The notes: a model not told the origin generated them from the sequence alone. A stretch of 64,000 nt of DNA from Tomitella cavernea (GCF_016599145.1 NZ_JAENKO010000004.1:1-64000), one strand, 5' to 3'; shown: positions 9,253-18,226, counted from the stretch's first letter. A program made the numbers and translations.

Positions 9253-9732
9253 GTGTCACGTACGGCCTTCTACGCCTACTTCCGTAGCAAGCACGAGACC
9301 TTCGTCGTTGTGGCGGGCCAGGTGAGGGACGATTTCCTGCACGCTCACGAGCTCCCCGGCAATCTCGATCCACGGGCGATGGGTCGGGCATCGATTGCGG
9401 CATTCCTGACCGCCCATGCGCAGTACTCGGCGCTGCTCACCGTCATCGAGCACGAGGCCGGAGCCGATTCCGAGATAGACGCGATCTGGCACGAGATGCA
9501 GAGGCGCCCGGCCCGGCGGATGGCCCGGTACGTCCGCGACCTCGCCGCGCAGGACCAGGCCGATCCCGTCGCCGAGCCCGAAATGCTCGCGGAGTCGATG
9601 TTCGCCCTGTTCCGCCGCTTCGGCGCCGAGCTCGCCGTGGACACGATCGACGCCGCCGACCCGACGGGCCGATTCGCGCGACGAGTGGACGAACTCACCG
9701 CCGTCTACCTGCGCTTGATCGGCGCCGAGTGA
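9253..9732 (+). pseudogene. TetR-family regulator lacking most of its HTH
   Basis: The frame opens at helix 3 of a TetR DNA-binding domain (VSRTAFYAYFRSKHE) and continues through a complete-looking ligand domain to 9732. Helices 1 and 2, about 40 residues, are missing. Upstream codons (EEGDGPALL) do not resemble a TetR N terminus. The break at about 9250 coincides with the edge of the HTH/nucleotidyltransferase module, so the module's arrival probably truncated the gene. A shortened protein could start at GTG 9253 but could not bind DNA in the normal way. Confidence 0.75.
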
Positions 9733-9745
9733 CGGAGCCGGCCCG

Positions 9746-10510
9746 CTAGTCTGCTCCGAACCGCGGCACACGCCCGTCCCGGAACGCCGCAACGCCTTCG
9801 GCGAAGTCCTTTGCCGGCAGGAGTTCGATCTGCCCGGTGCGTTCGCGCTCGAGGGCACCATCCAGCTCCGCAAGGGCCGCGGCGTTCACCGCCTTCTTCG
9901 TCAGCTCCAGTGCTCGTCGCGGACCGTGTGACAGTCGTTCCGCCACCTCGTCGACACGCGCGTGCAGCTCCGCGTCCGGCACCGCCCGCGTCAACAGATG
10001 CGCTGCGGCGGCGTCGGCTGCGGGCAGCCGCTCGGCGAGCAGGGCCATGTCGAGCGCGATCGCGCGGCCTGCCGACGCGGCGAGAAGCGCTGTGGTGCCG
10101 CCGTCCGGCATGGCGCCGATCGCCGTGAACGACATGTAGAAGTACGCGCTCTCCGCGGCGAATACCAGATCCGCTGCGCACGCAAGCCCTACGCCGAATC
10201 CCACCGCCGGGCCGTTGACGGCTGCGATGACCGGCACGGGCGTCTGCACCACCGCCCGGATCAGCTCGTTCGCCGCGTCGAGCAGCACCGCGGGCGGCTC
10301 GTCCACCGCCGTGAGGTCGGCACCGGTGCAGAACGCCCTGCCCTCCCCCGCGAGGATCACGACGCGCACGCCGGGATCGCCGTGCGCGAGCCGCACTGCG
10401 GTGGTCAGCTCACGCAACGTCGGCAGATCCAGGGCATTGAGGCGCTCCGGGCGGGCGATGGTGATCCGCAGCTGCGGACCGTCGCGGTCCACCCCGATGT
10501 TCCCGCCCAT
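9746..10510 (-). CDS. enoyl-CoA hydratase/isomerase family protein (PaaG-like)
   Basis: A 254-aa crotonase-fold protein with the oxyanion-hole pattern GRAFCTGADL and NGPAVGFGVGLACAADL. The two glutamates of classical enoyl-CoA hydratase (GGxxE and the Glu of PE) are absent: the first position reads GFGVGL and the second SFTAIG. Instead it has MPDGG, as in PaaG-type isomerases (IPDCGG). It is therefore more likely an enoyl-CoA isomerase or a specialised crotonase than a hydratase. It lies three bases after a ligase gene on the same strand. A second such ligase-crotonase pair lies at 34009-36362. Confidence 0.85.
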   Translation of the reverse strand: MGGNIGVDRDGPQLRITIARPERLNALDLPTLRELTTAVRLAHGDPGVRVVILAGEGRAFCTGADLTAVDEPPAVLLDAANELIRAVVQTPVPVIAAVNGPAVGFGVGLACAADLVFAAESAYFYMSFTAIGAMPDGGTTALLAASAGRAIALDMALLAERLPAADAAAAHLLTRAVPDAELHARVDEVAERLSHGPRRALELTKKAVNAAALAELDGALERERTGQIELLPAKDFAEGVAAFRDGRVPRFGAD

Positions 10511-10513
10511 GCG

Positions 10514-12076
10514 TCAGACCACCACCCGGTACTGCTCCTCGAGCACGTACTTGGTGATCTTGCCCGTCGGCGTGCGCGGGATGGCCTCGCCCCGCCGGAT
10601 GATCCGCTTGGGCGCCTTGAAGCCGGCCAACGTCCGCTTGCAGTGGTCGATCAGCGCGGCCTCGTCGACCGCGGTGCCCCCGCGGGGAACCACCACGGCG
10701 GTGACGGCCTCGCCCCACACCGGGTCCGCCGTGCCGATCACGGCGCAGTCGGCCACATCCGGGTGCTGCAGCAGGACGGCCTCCACCTCGACGGAGAACA
10801 CGTTCTGCCCGCCCGTCACGATGACGTCCTTCTTCCGCCCCGTCACGTACAGGAAGCCGTCGGAGTCGAACCGGCCGATGTCGCCGGTGTGGATCCAGCC
10901 GTCGCGGAAGGTCTCCGACGTCTTCTCTTCGTTGCGGAAATAGCCGGTGGTGGAGGCGGGGCTACGCACGATGATCTCGCCCGACTCGCCGGCCGGAACC
11001 CGCCCCCCTTCGTCGTCGACGACGCGGATGTCGCTGAAGATGCTCGCCTGCCCCACCGAGTCGGGGCGTTCACTCTTGTCCGCCGCACCGATCGCCGCTA
11101 CCAGGCCGGTCTCCTGCATTCCGTAGAACTCGTAGAGGTTCGGGCACAGCGTCGCGAGTGTGCGTTCACGCACCGGTGCGGGCAGCGGCGAACCGGCGAA
11201 CACGATCGCGCGCAGCGACCCGAAGTCGAAGTCCGTGATGTTCGGCAGTTGCAACAGCATCGCCGCCATCGTGGGCACGAAGTTCGTGATCGTGCACCGT
11301 TCCGCCTCGATGTGCTCCGCGATACGCTGCGGTTCGTAGTCGGTGATGACGTTGCGGACGCCCATGCACGTGCCGATCATGAGCCATGCCGCGCCGACCC
11401 TCCCGTACATGGGAAAGGCGGTGAGGATCGTGTCGGCGCGCGTGACGTCGAACTCCAGGGGCATCGTCAGCGCTGCGAACGCGTTGTTGTAGTGGTTGAG
11501 CCGGTACGCCTTCGGCAACCCCGTGGTGCCGGAGGTGAGGTTGAAATACTGGGTGTCGGTTTCGCGCACATCCACATCCGGCGCAGCATCACTGCCCGCG
11601 GCGACGATGTCCTCGTACCGCGCGGCGAAGTCCGGGACGGCCCCCTCCGCTGCGGCGACGACGTGCCGCAGCGGAGTGTCTGCCGCATGCACCTCGGCCG
11701 CCACGTCCACATACCCCTCGGCGCAGATCAGTGCCTTCGCTTCACACGACCGCACAAGATCGACCACCTCCGGAGCAGCGAGCCGGTAGTTCAGCGGCAC
11801 CCCCACCAGGCCGGCCTTCGCCAGCGCGAAGAAGACCTCGACGATCTCCGCGCGGTTGTTGAACAGGTACGCGACCGTGTCGCCCTTCGCCAGTCCGAGG
11901 CCCATCAGGCCGTGTGCGAGCCGGTTGACCCGCGTGTCCACCTCGCCGAAGGTGAACCGCCGCCCGGTCGTCGCGCAGTAGATCATTTCGCGATCGCGGT
12001 ACGTGCGTGCCGCGGTCGCGAGCATGCTGCCCACCACCATGTCACCGGTGGCCCTGGCCGTCGTGTCCATGCTCAT
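10514..12076 (-). CDS. acyl-CoA synthetase (AMP-dependent ligase)
   Basis: A 520-aa ANL-superfamily ligase that activates a carboxylic acid with ATP and CoA. Seen: the P-loop-like A3 motif LTSGTTGLPKAY, YGMQETG in the acyl-adenylate region, the hinge TGDIGRFDSDGFLYVTGRKKD and the catalytic lysine motif TPTGKITKYVL. The full length and all core motifs suggest an active enzyme. It forms an operon with the ligase upstream (12133-13671, 56-bp gap) and the PaaG-like crotonase downstream (3-bp gap). Substrate chain length or aromaticity is unknown. Confidence 0.9.
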   Translation of the reverse strand: MSMDTTARATGDMVVGSMLATAARTYRDREMIYCATTGRRFTFGEVDTRVNRLAHGLMGLGLAKGDTVAYLFNNRAEIVEVFFALAKAGLVGVPLNYRLAAPEVVDLVRSCEAKALICAEGYVDVAAEVHAADTPLRHVVAAAEGAVPDFAARYEDIVAAGSDAAPDVDVRETDTQYFNLTSGTTGLPKAYRLNHYNNAFAALTMPLEFDVTRADTILTAFPMYGRVGAAWLMIGTCMGVRNVITDYEPQRIAEHIEAERCTITNFVPTMAAMLLQLPNITDFDFGSLRAIVFAGSPLPAPVRERTLATLCPNLYEFYGMQETGLVAAIGAADKSERPDSVGQASIFSDIRVVDDEGGRVPAGESGEIIVRSPASTTGYFRNEEKTSETFRDGWIHTGDIGRFDSDGFLYVTGRKKDVIVTGGQNVFSVEVEAVLLQHPDVADCAVIGTADPVWGEAVTAVVVPRGGTAVDEAALIDHCKRTLAGFKAPKRIIRRGEAIPRTPTGKITKYVLEEQYRVVV

Positions 12077-12132
12077 CGTCCTTCCCGTCGGGTCTCACGT
12101 GCGTGATCTGTGCGGCGCCTGCCACCCGGAGA

Positions 12133-13671
12133 TCACGCGGGCGCGGTGCTGCGGCGCAGTTCGCGCTTGAGGATCTTGCCCGCGCCGGACATGGGCAGCG
12201 CATCGCGGAACTCCACGGTGCGCGGGGTCTTGTAGCCGGCGATCCGCTCCCTGCAGAACTCGCGGAGCTCCGCCTCGCTCACCGCGCCGGGCGCCGTCGG
12301 CACGACGACGGCGTGCACGCGCTCCCCGTAGGTCTCGTCCGGCAGCCCGATCACCGCGCACGACTGCACCGCAGGATGCTGGGCGAGCGCCTTCTCGACC
12401 TCGACCGAGTACACGTTCTCTCCGCCGGTGACGATCATGTCCTTGATCCGGTCGACGATGTAGACGTAGCCGTCGTCGTCCATGTAGCCGCCGTCGCCGG
12501 TGTGCATCCAGCCGTCGCGCACGGCATCCTCCGTGGCCTCCGGCCGGTTCCAGTAGCCGAGCATGACGTGGTCGCCCCGGCTGACCACCTCGCCCACCGT
12601 GCCACGCGGCACCTCCTCGTCGAACGCGTCGACGATCCGCACCTCCGCGTGCGGCGCGGCACGCCCGGCCGACGTGCGGCGCACGGGATGGTGGTGGTCT
12701 TCGGACAGCAGCAGCGTCGCCACGGGCGAGAGTTCCGTCATCCCGTACGCCTGGGTGAAGCCCGCGTTGGGGAACAGCGCCATCGCCTTGTCCAGCACGG
12801 ATTCCGACATCGGCGACGCCCCGTAGACGATGTGCCGCACACTCGAGGTGTCGTACTCGTGCGCGCCGGGGTGGCCCACGAGCATGCCGATCATCGTCGG
12901 CACAAGCAGGGTGCTCGTGACGCCTTCGGCGCTGATCGCTTCGAGCACGGCCGCTGGGCTGAACGAGGAAACCATCACGTGGGTGCCGCCGACGACCGTC
13001 TGCGCACACCACGCGGCCCCGTCGGCCAGGTGGAACATCGGGGCGGCATGCAGGAATCGCCCGCCGGGGTCGACGAAGTCCCCCGTCGCCGCCGACCCCA
13101 TGGCGGAAGCGGCGAGGTTGTCGTGGCTCAGCATGACGCCCTTGGGTGTGCCGGTGGTGCCGCCGGTGTAGTAGATGCCGGCCGGCGCGTCGCCTCCGCG
13201 GCGCGCGTCGGGGACGGGCGCCGCGGAGGCGATGAGGTCTTCGTAGTCGAGCATGTCCTCCGGCGCCTGCCCCTCACCGCAATGGATCACCGTGGTGAGC
13301 TGCGGGCACTCGGCCCGCAAGCCGGGGACGAACGACGCGAAGTTCTCGTCGACGAACAGCACGCGCGCACCGCATTCGTTGAGCGAGTAAATGATTTCGG
13401 CGCTGGACCACCGGACGTTGACAGGCACGAACACCGCGTCCGACCACGGGATGGCCAGGAACAGCTCGGAATAGCGGTCTGAGTTGAGCGCGAGGATGGC
13501 GACGCGGTCGCCGCGCGCGACCTCGTACCGCTGCAGTGCGCCCGCCAGCCGCGCAACCCGGTCCGCCGTCTCGGCGAAGGTGCGGGTGCGATCACCGAAC
13601 ACCGTCGACGGCGCATCCGGATTCTGCTGCACCGACCGGTGCAGACCCTGCGTCATGTACATCGTGCCCAC
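12133..13671 (-). CDS. fatty-acid/steroid-type acyl-CoA ligase (FadD-like)
   Basis: A 512-aa AMP-forming ligase with A3 motif YYTGGTTGTPKGVML, the YGMTE motif, hinge HTGDGGYMDDDGYVYIVDRIKD and C-terminal Lys motif SGAGKILKREL. ATG 13671 or 13662 could start it. The second fits the usual FadD N terminus (TQGLHRSVQQNP) equally well. It is the first gene of the leftward three-gene unit and is divergent from the thiolase-MaoC-SDR operon, with a 234-bp AT-richer region between that carries repeats. Joint control with the rightward operon is likely. The substrate is unknown. Confidence 0.9.
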   Translation of the reverse strand: MGTMYMTQGLHRSVQQNPDAPSTVFGDRTRTFAETADRVARLAGALQRYEVARGDRVAILALNSDRYSELFLAIPWSDAVFVPVNVRWSSAEIIYSLNECGARVLFVDENFASFVPGLRAECPQLTTVIHCGEGQAPEDMLDYEDLIASAAPVPDARRGGDAPAGIYYTGGTTGTPKGVMLSHDNLAASAMGSAATGDFVDPGGRFLHAAPMFHLADGAAWCAQTVVGGTHVMVSSFSPAAVLEAISAEGVTSTLLVPTMIGMLVGHPGAHEYDTSSVRHIVYGASPMSESVLDKAMALFPNAGFTQAYGMTELSPVATLLLSEDHHHPVRRTSAGRAAPHAEVRIVDAFDEEVPRGTVGEVVSRGDHVMLGYWNRPEATEDAVRDGWMHTGDGGYMDDDGYVYIVDRIKDMIVTGGENVYSVEVEKALAQHPAVQSCAVIGLPDETYGERVHAVVVPTAPGAVSEAELREFCRERIAGYKTPRTVEFRDALPMSGAGKILKRELRRSTAPA

Positions 13672-13768
13672 TCCGTCCCGGCGTCGCCGCCGATGCTGAT
13701 CGATCCTCAGGGTGCGCCGGAGGAAGCACCGGAACAGCTACCCGGAGGAACGCCCCAGAACACCTCAA

Positions 13769-13855
13769 GTGAATCGTTATGATTGTGTCATGTATCACTA
13801 TCATCAGTTGACAACCCACTGTCAAGGGTTCAAAGTGCTTTATGTGAACCGTTAT
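13769..13855. promoter_or_regulatory. divergent control region with direct and inverted repeats
   Basis: Two 12-bp direct repeats GTGAAYCGTTAT lie at 13769-13780 and 13844-13855. An inverted repeat ATGATTGTG (13779-13787) / CACTATCAT (13796-13804) lies between them, and a TTGACA hexamer lies at 13808-13813. The region is clearly richer in A+T than its surroundings and separates two divergent acyl-CoA operons. I infer binding sites for a local TetR-family repressor, for example the tandem regulator encoded at 16889. Confidence 0.55.
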
Positions 13856-13905
13856 TAGTTCTCTATTGCGATCAGGCAGACATCACGACGGTCAGGAGCG
13901 AAACG

Positions 13906-15090
13906 ATGGTCGACAGGGTCCAGGTGGCCGGCGTGGGGATGGTCCCGTTCGCCACGCCCCGCCGCAGCGAGTCGTACGACGTCATGGCGCAAGGCGCGAT
14001 CACCGCCGCTCTCACGGATGCGGGTGTGGGGATGCCGCATATTCAGCAGGCTTACGCGGGGTACGTCTACGGCGACTCGACCTGCGGCCAGAACGCCGTC
14101 TACGGCGTCGGCATGACCGGTATCCCGGTGATCAACGTGAACAACAACTGCTCGACAGGGTCCACTGCACTGTTCCTGGCACGTCAGGCGGTGGCGTCCG
14201 GCGCCGCCGATTGCGTGCTGGCGGTGGGCTTCGAGCAGATGCAGCGCGGCGCGCTCGGCTCGCACTGGGACGACCGCCCCAGCCCCTTCGCCCGCTTCGA
14301 CCGCGTCCTCGACGAGACCTTGGGGCCGGAGGACGGTGTCCCTATGGCCCCCCGCTACTTCGGCGGCGCCGGCCAGGCCTACGCCGACCGTTACGGCATG
14401 GATCCCGCCGTTTTCGCCGAGATCGCGGTCAAGGCGCGCCGGCATGCCGCCAACAACCCCTACGCGGTCTTCCGGGATCCGGTCACCGTGGACGAGGTTC
14501 TCGGCTCCCCGCACATCTACGGCCCGCTCTCGCGGCTGCAATGCTGCCCGCCCACGTGCGGGGCGGCCGCCGCGGTCATCGTGAGCGAGGAGTATGCGCG
14601 GGAGCACGGCCTGCGCACCGACGTCGCGATCGCGGCGCAGGCCATGACCACCGACAAGCCCGCATCGTTCGACGGCGATCTGCTCCGCCTCGTCGGCTAC
14701 GACATGACGGCCGCGGCCGCGCGCCAGGTGTACGAGGCCGCGGGGGTGGGCCCGGAGGACATCGGCGTGGTGGAGCTGCACGACTGCTTCACCACCAACG
14801 AGCTCCTCAGCTACGAGGCCCTGGGGCTCACGCCGGAGGGCACCGCGGAGAAGTTCATCCGCGACGGGCAGAACACCTACGGAGGTGCCGTCGTGACCAA
14901 TCCGTCGGGCGGGCTGCTCTCGAAGGGGCACCCACTGGGGGCCACCGGGCTGGCCCAGTGCGCGGAGCTGACGTGGCAGCTGCGCGGAGATGCCGGCGCC
15001 CGGCAGGTGGACGGGGCCTCCGTGGCGCTGCAGCACAACATCGGCCTCGGTGGCGCCGCCGTGGTGACGCTCTACGAGAAGGTGGCCTGA
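13906..15090 (+). CDS. SCP-x type thiolase / lipid-transfer-type acyl-CoA thiolase
   Basis: A 394-aa thiolase-fold enzyme of the sterol-carrier-protein-x type, without a C-terminal SCP2 domain. Seen: VNNNCSTGSTALFL with nucleophile Cys82, HDCF at 292-295 and GHPLGATG with His342. ATG 13906 follows GGAGCGAAACG and gives the family N terminus. In actinobacteria such enzymes cleave 3-ketoacyl-CoA, often with branched or steroid side chains. It is the first gene of a tight run thiolase-MaoC-MaoC-SDR, which supplies the hydration, oxidation and cleavage steps of a beta-oxidation cycle. Confidence 0.88.
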   Translation: MVDRVQVAGVGMVPFATPRRSESYDVMAQGAITAALTDAGVGMPHIQQAYAGYVYGDSTCGQNAVYGVGMTGIPVINVNNNCSTGSTALFLARQAVASGAADCVLAVGFEQMQRGALGSHWDDRPSPFARFDRVLDETLGPEDGVPMAPRYFGGAGQAYADRYGMDPAVFAEIAVKARRHAANNPYAVFRDPVTVDEVLGSPHIYGPLSRLQCCPPTCGAAAAVIVSEEYAREHGLRTDVAIAAQAMTTDKPASFDGDLLRLVGYDMTAAAARQVYEAAGVGPEDIGVVELHDCFTTNELLSYEALGLTPEGTAEKFIRDGQNTYGGAVVTNPSGGLLSKGHPLGATGLAQCAELTWQLRGDAGARQVDGASVALQHNIGLGGAAVVTLYEKVA

Positions 15091-15091
15091 C

Positions 15092-15568
15092 ATGGCGATC
15101 GACCCGTCCGTCGTCGGCCGCGAGCTCGCGCCGGTGACCGCCGTAATAGAGGCCGGTCGTCTCGCGCTGTTCGCCACGGCGACCGGCCAGGACGACCCCG
15201 TCTACTCGGATCCGGCCGCGGCCCGCGCCGCGGGGCATCCGGGCGTGCCGGTTCCGCCCACGTTCCTGTTCGGCATCGAGCTCGACCAGCCGGAGCCGTT
15301 CGGGTGGCTGACGGATCTGGGCGTGGACTTGCGCCACGTCCTGCACGGCGAACAGTCCTTCACCTACCACGCGCAGGCCTATGCCGGCGAAGAAGTGACG
15401 GCCCGGCCCCACATCGCCGAGGTGTACAGCAAGAAGTCCGGCACGCTGCAGTTCATCGCCAAGCACACGCGCGTCACACGCGTCGACGGGACCGCCGTCG
15501 CCGACCTGGAATCGCTGATCGTGGTGCGCGAACCCGCCCCCGCACATCCCCGAGAGGAGCAGCGATGA
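15092..15568 (+). CDS. MaoC-like dehydratase, N-terminal type (FAS1-like) subunit
   Basis: A 158-aa hot-dog-fold protein. Seen: VPPTFLFGIELDQP, LHGEQSFTYHAQAYAGEEVTA and YSKKSGTLQFIAKHTRV, typical of the non-catalytic MaoC_dehydrat_N half. Such proteins pair with a catalytic MaoC subunit to form a heteromeric enoyl-CoA hydratase. That partner follows immediately, its start overlapping this stop by four bases. It begins two bases after the thiolase stop. There is no DUF35 extension, unlike the two-domain subunit used by Ltp2-type aldolases. Confidence 0.85.
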   Translation: MAIDPSVVGRELAPVTAVIEAGRLALFATATGQDDPVYSDPAAARAAGHPGVPVPPTFLFGIELDQPEPFGWLTDLGVDLRHVLHGEQSFTYHAQAYAGEEVTARPHIAEVYSKKSGTLQFIAKHTRVTRVDGTAVADLESLIVVREPAPAHPREEQR

Positions 15569-15981
15569 GCGTCCCCGCCGGCATCTCCCGCGATACCGCC
15601 CCCGGCACCGCGCTTCCGCCGCTGCCGGTCCCGCCGATCTCCCGGACCACGCTGGCGCTGTTCGCCGGCGCCTCGGGTGATCACAACCCGATCCATATCG
15701 ACCTCGACAACGCGCGGTCGGCCGGCCTGGACGACGTGTTCGCCCACGGCATGCTCTCGATGGCCTACCTGGGCCGAATGCTGACCGATTGGGCACCCCA
15801 GGAGCGGATCCGTTCTCTGCGCGTGCGGTTCTCCGCGATCACCCCGGTGCATGCGCAACCGACGTGCACCGGGGTCGTCACCGGCAACGACGACGGCCTG
15901 CTCACCGTGGAACTCGCGGCCACCCTGGCCGACGGCACCGTGACGCTCGCAGGCGACGCGACCATCGACACCCACCACTAG
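15565..15981 (+). CDS. MaoC-type enoyl-CoA hydratase, catalytic subunit
   Basis: A 138-aa hot-dog-fold hydratase. Seen: the hydratase-2 motif GASGDHNPIHID, with catalytic Asp39 and His44, and HGMLSMAYLGRML. ATG 15565 overlaps the stop of the preceding FAS1-like half (ATGA), so the two subunits are co-translated and probably form one heteromer. It should hydrate a 2-enoyl-CoA for the SDR downstream to oxidise. Confidence 0.88.
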   Translation: MSVPAGISRDTAPGTALPPLPVPPISRTTLALFAGASGDHNPIHIDLDNARSAGLDDVFAHGMLSMAYLGRMLTDWAPQERIRSLRVRFSAITPVHAQPTCTGVVTGNDDGLLTVELAATLADGTVTLAGDATIDTHH

Positions 15982-15995
15982 AAAGGCACCGAACG

Positions 15996-16826
15996 ATGGG
16001 CAAACTGGACGGCAAGACCGCGATCGTCACCGGCTCCGGCAGGGGTATCGGACGTGAGATCGCCCTCAAGCTGGCGTCGGACGGCGCGTCGGTGGTCGTC
16101 AACGACCTCGACGCGCAGCCCGCCGAGCAGACCGTCGCCGACATCAAGGCCGCCGGCGGCCGCGCCGTCGCCTGCACGGGCAGCGTCACCGACCCCGAGT
16201 TCGCCGAGCGGTTCGTCGCCACCGCCACCGACACCTACGGCGGGCTCGACATCATCGTCAACAACGCCGGGTACACCTGGGACTCCGTGGTGCAGAAGAT
16301 GTCCGACGAGCAGTGGGACGCGATCCTCGACGTGCACCTCAAGGCCCCGTTCCGCATCCTGCGGGCCGCGCAGCCGGTGATCTCCCAGGCCGCCAAGGCG
16401 GCCAAGGCCGACGGCTCCCCCGTGCCGTGCCGCAAGGTCGTCAACATCTCCTCCATCGCCGGACTCGGCGGCAATGCCGGGCAGATCAACTACGCGGCGG
16501 CCAAAGCCGGGATCGTCGGGATGACGAAGACCCTCGCCAAGGAATGGGGCCGGTACAACGTCACGGTCAACACCGTCGCCTTCGGGCTCATCAAAACGCG
16601 GCTCACCGAGACCCCGGCCGACGGGGACAGCACCATCGACGTCGCCGGTCGAGAGATCAAGGTCGGCGTCAACCCTGATCTGCTCCACACGATGGAGCAG
16701 ATGATCCCCCTGGGCCGGGCGGGCACTCCGTCCGAGGCGGCCGGTGCGGTATATCTGATGTGCATCCCGGAGTCGGACTACGTCAGCGCGCAGACGGTGA
16801 TCTGCGGCGGCGGCTTCTACCTCTGA
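15996..16826 (+). CDS. short-chain dehydrogenase (3-hydroxyacyl-CoA dehydrogenase-like SDR)
   Basis: A 276-aa classical SDR. Seen: cofactor motif TGSGRGIG at 12-19, NNAG at 89-92, Ser at 152-153 and catalytic YAAAK with Tyr166 and Lys170. It is longer than FabG by an insert near 130-145 and another near 210-225, as in multifunctional-enzyme-type hydroxyacyl-CoA dehydrogenases. It starts 14 bases after the MaoC stop. In context it would oxidise the 3-hydroxyacyl-CoA made by the MaoC pair, giving the substrate of the first-gene thiolase. Confidence 0.87.
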   Translation: MGKLDGKTAIVTGSGRGIGREIALKLASDGASVVVNDLDAQPAEQTVADIKAAGGRAVACTGSVTDPEFAERFVATATDTYGGLDIIVNNAGYTWDSVVQKMSDEQWDAILDVHLKAPFRILRAAQPVISQAAKAAKADGSPVPCRKVVNISSIAGLGGNAGQINYAAAKAGIVGMTKTLAKEWGRYNVTVNTVAFGLIKTRLTETPADGDSTIDVAGREIKVGVNPDLLHTMEQMIPLGRAGTPSEAAGAVYLMCIPESDYVSAQTVICGGGFYL

Positions 16827-16888
16827 CCAGGAAGACCTCTGCGGGCGGGGCCGGAGTGCACCAGGATCGCCACGCGAAAGGACGGGCC

Positions 16889-18133
16889 ATGGACCGCACC
16901 GCGGCCGACGCTCCGCCGCCCAACACCCGGCCCCGCAACCGCAGGGCGATGATCCTCGCCGCCGCATCGGAGCTGTTCGCACGGCGCGGCTACGCGAACA
17001 CCTCCATGACGGACATCGCCGAATCGGTGGCCATCGGCCCGTCCGCGCTGTATCGGCATTTCCCGGGCAAGCAGCAGCTGCTCGCGGAGGTGATCGACGC
17101 CGGACTCGAGCCGATGCACCGCATGGACGACGAGTTCCGCCTGGGTGAGCACCCGGATGCGCTGCAGCGGTTGGCCGCGCACGCGCTGGAGCACCGGCTG
17201 ATCGGGGCGCTGTGGCAGCGCGAGGTCCGGCACCTGCCGGCCGCCGAGCGCGAGCTGTTCCGCGCGCGGCTGCGGGAACTCACCGCCGTGTTCACACGAC
17301 GGGTGCAGGACGCCCGCGACGAGCTCGACGCGGAGACGGCCGGTCTCGCCGCGGCGATGCTGCTCTCCGCGCTGGCGAGCCCCGGACTCCACAACTTCGC
17401 CGTCGACGACGCCGAATACGCCCGGGTGCTCGCCGAGGTCCTCACCGTGGTCCTGGAGGCCCCGTACCCGTCACGTGCTGGAGCCGAGGGCACCGACGGA
17501 TCCGACAGAGCCGTCGGCGCCCTCGTGCCTCTGACGGAGCCGCCGCTGCCCACCCCCGCGTCCCGGCGTGAGGAACTGCTGATCCACGCGGTACGGCTGT
17601 TCGCGCGCGACGGATACGCGGCGGTCGGCCTCGATGAGATCGGCGCCGCCGCAGGCATCAGCGGGCCCAGCGTGTACAACCACTTCCCGAGCAAGCTGGC
17701 GCTGCTGACCACCGCATTCCACCGGGGCACCGGCACGCTGTTCACCGGAGTGTCCGCCGCGTATTCGACCTCCGCGACCGCCGGCGACGCTCTTCGCTCG
17801 CTGCTGTCGTCGTATCTGGAATTCGCCCGCGGCAATCCCCACCTCGTGGGCCTGCTCGCGACGGAGATCGAGCACCTGTCGCCCGAGGAGCGCGAGTTCG
17901 GCGAGAACGCGCAACGCGGTTACCTGCGCGAGTGGACGCACCTGCTGTGCGCGCTGCACCCCGATGCCGGCGAAGCGGCCTGCCGCATCCGCGTGAGCAC
18001 CACAATCGACGTCATCAACTCCGCCGCGCGCATGCGACGGTTCGGATCCGCCCGCGATCCGGGCGGGACGCTGGAACCGCTGTGCCTGCGCATGCTCGGC
18101 ATCGACGCGGGCGGCGGTGCTGACTCGCGGTGA
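16889..18133 (+). CDS. tandem TetR-family regulator with two DNA-binding domains
   Basis: A 414-aa protein made of two complete TetR units in one chain. HTH 1 spans about 20-65 (ILAAASELFARRGY...PSALYRHFPGK) and its ligand domain runs to about 195. A linker rich in Gly, Pro and acidic residues follows, then HTH 2 at about 229-273 (LIHAVRLFARDGY...SVYNHFPSK) and a second ligand domain. It is twice the usual length of 190-220 aa. The two halves are clearly diverged. TetR proteins bind DNA as dimers, so one chain may act as a built-in heterodimer. It follows the thiolase-MaoC-SDR operon by 62 bp and probably represses it. Confidence 0.9.
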   Translation: MDRTAADAPPPNTRPRNRRAMILAAASELFARRGYANTSMTDIAESVAIGPSALYRHFPGKQQLLAEVIDAGLEPMHRMDDEFRLGEHPDALQRLAAHALEHRLIGALWQREVRHLPAAERELFRARLRELTAVFTRRVQDARDELDAETAGLAAAMLLSALASPGLHNFAVDDAEYARVLAEVLTVVLEAPYPSRAGAEGTDGSDRAVGALVPLTEPPLPTPASRREELLIHAVRLFARDGYAAVGLDEIGAAAGISGPSVYNHFPSKLALLTTAFHRGTGTLFTGVSAAYSTSATAGDALRSLLSSYLEFARGNPHLVGLLATEIEHLSPEEREFGENAQRGYLREWTHLLCALHPDAGEAACRIRVSTTIDVINSAARMRRFGSARDPGGTLEPLCLRMLGIDAGGGADSR

Positions 18134-18226
18134 CGGCGGTGCGTATCACTACAGCCGCGCCAATGTCACCGAGTACGCGCCACCCCACCCGCGGCTGCTC
18201 GCGCCCTCCTCGCTGAGCCGTCCGGC

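Noticed and set aside
9962-12106. 714-codon plus-strand frame opposite the crotonase and ligase genes
   Set aside because: His/Arg/Val-rich translation with no domain pattern, fully antisense to two well-supported genes.
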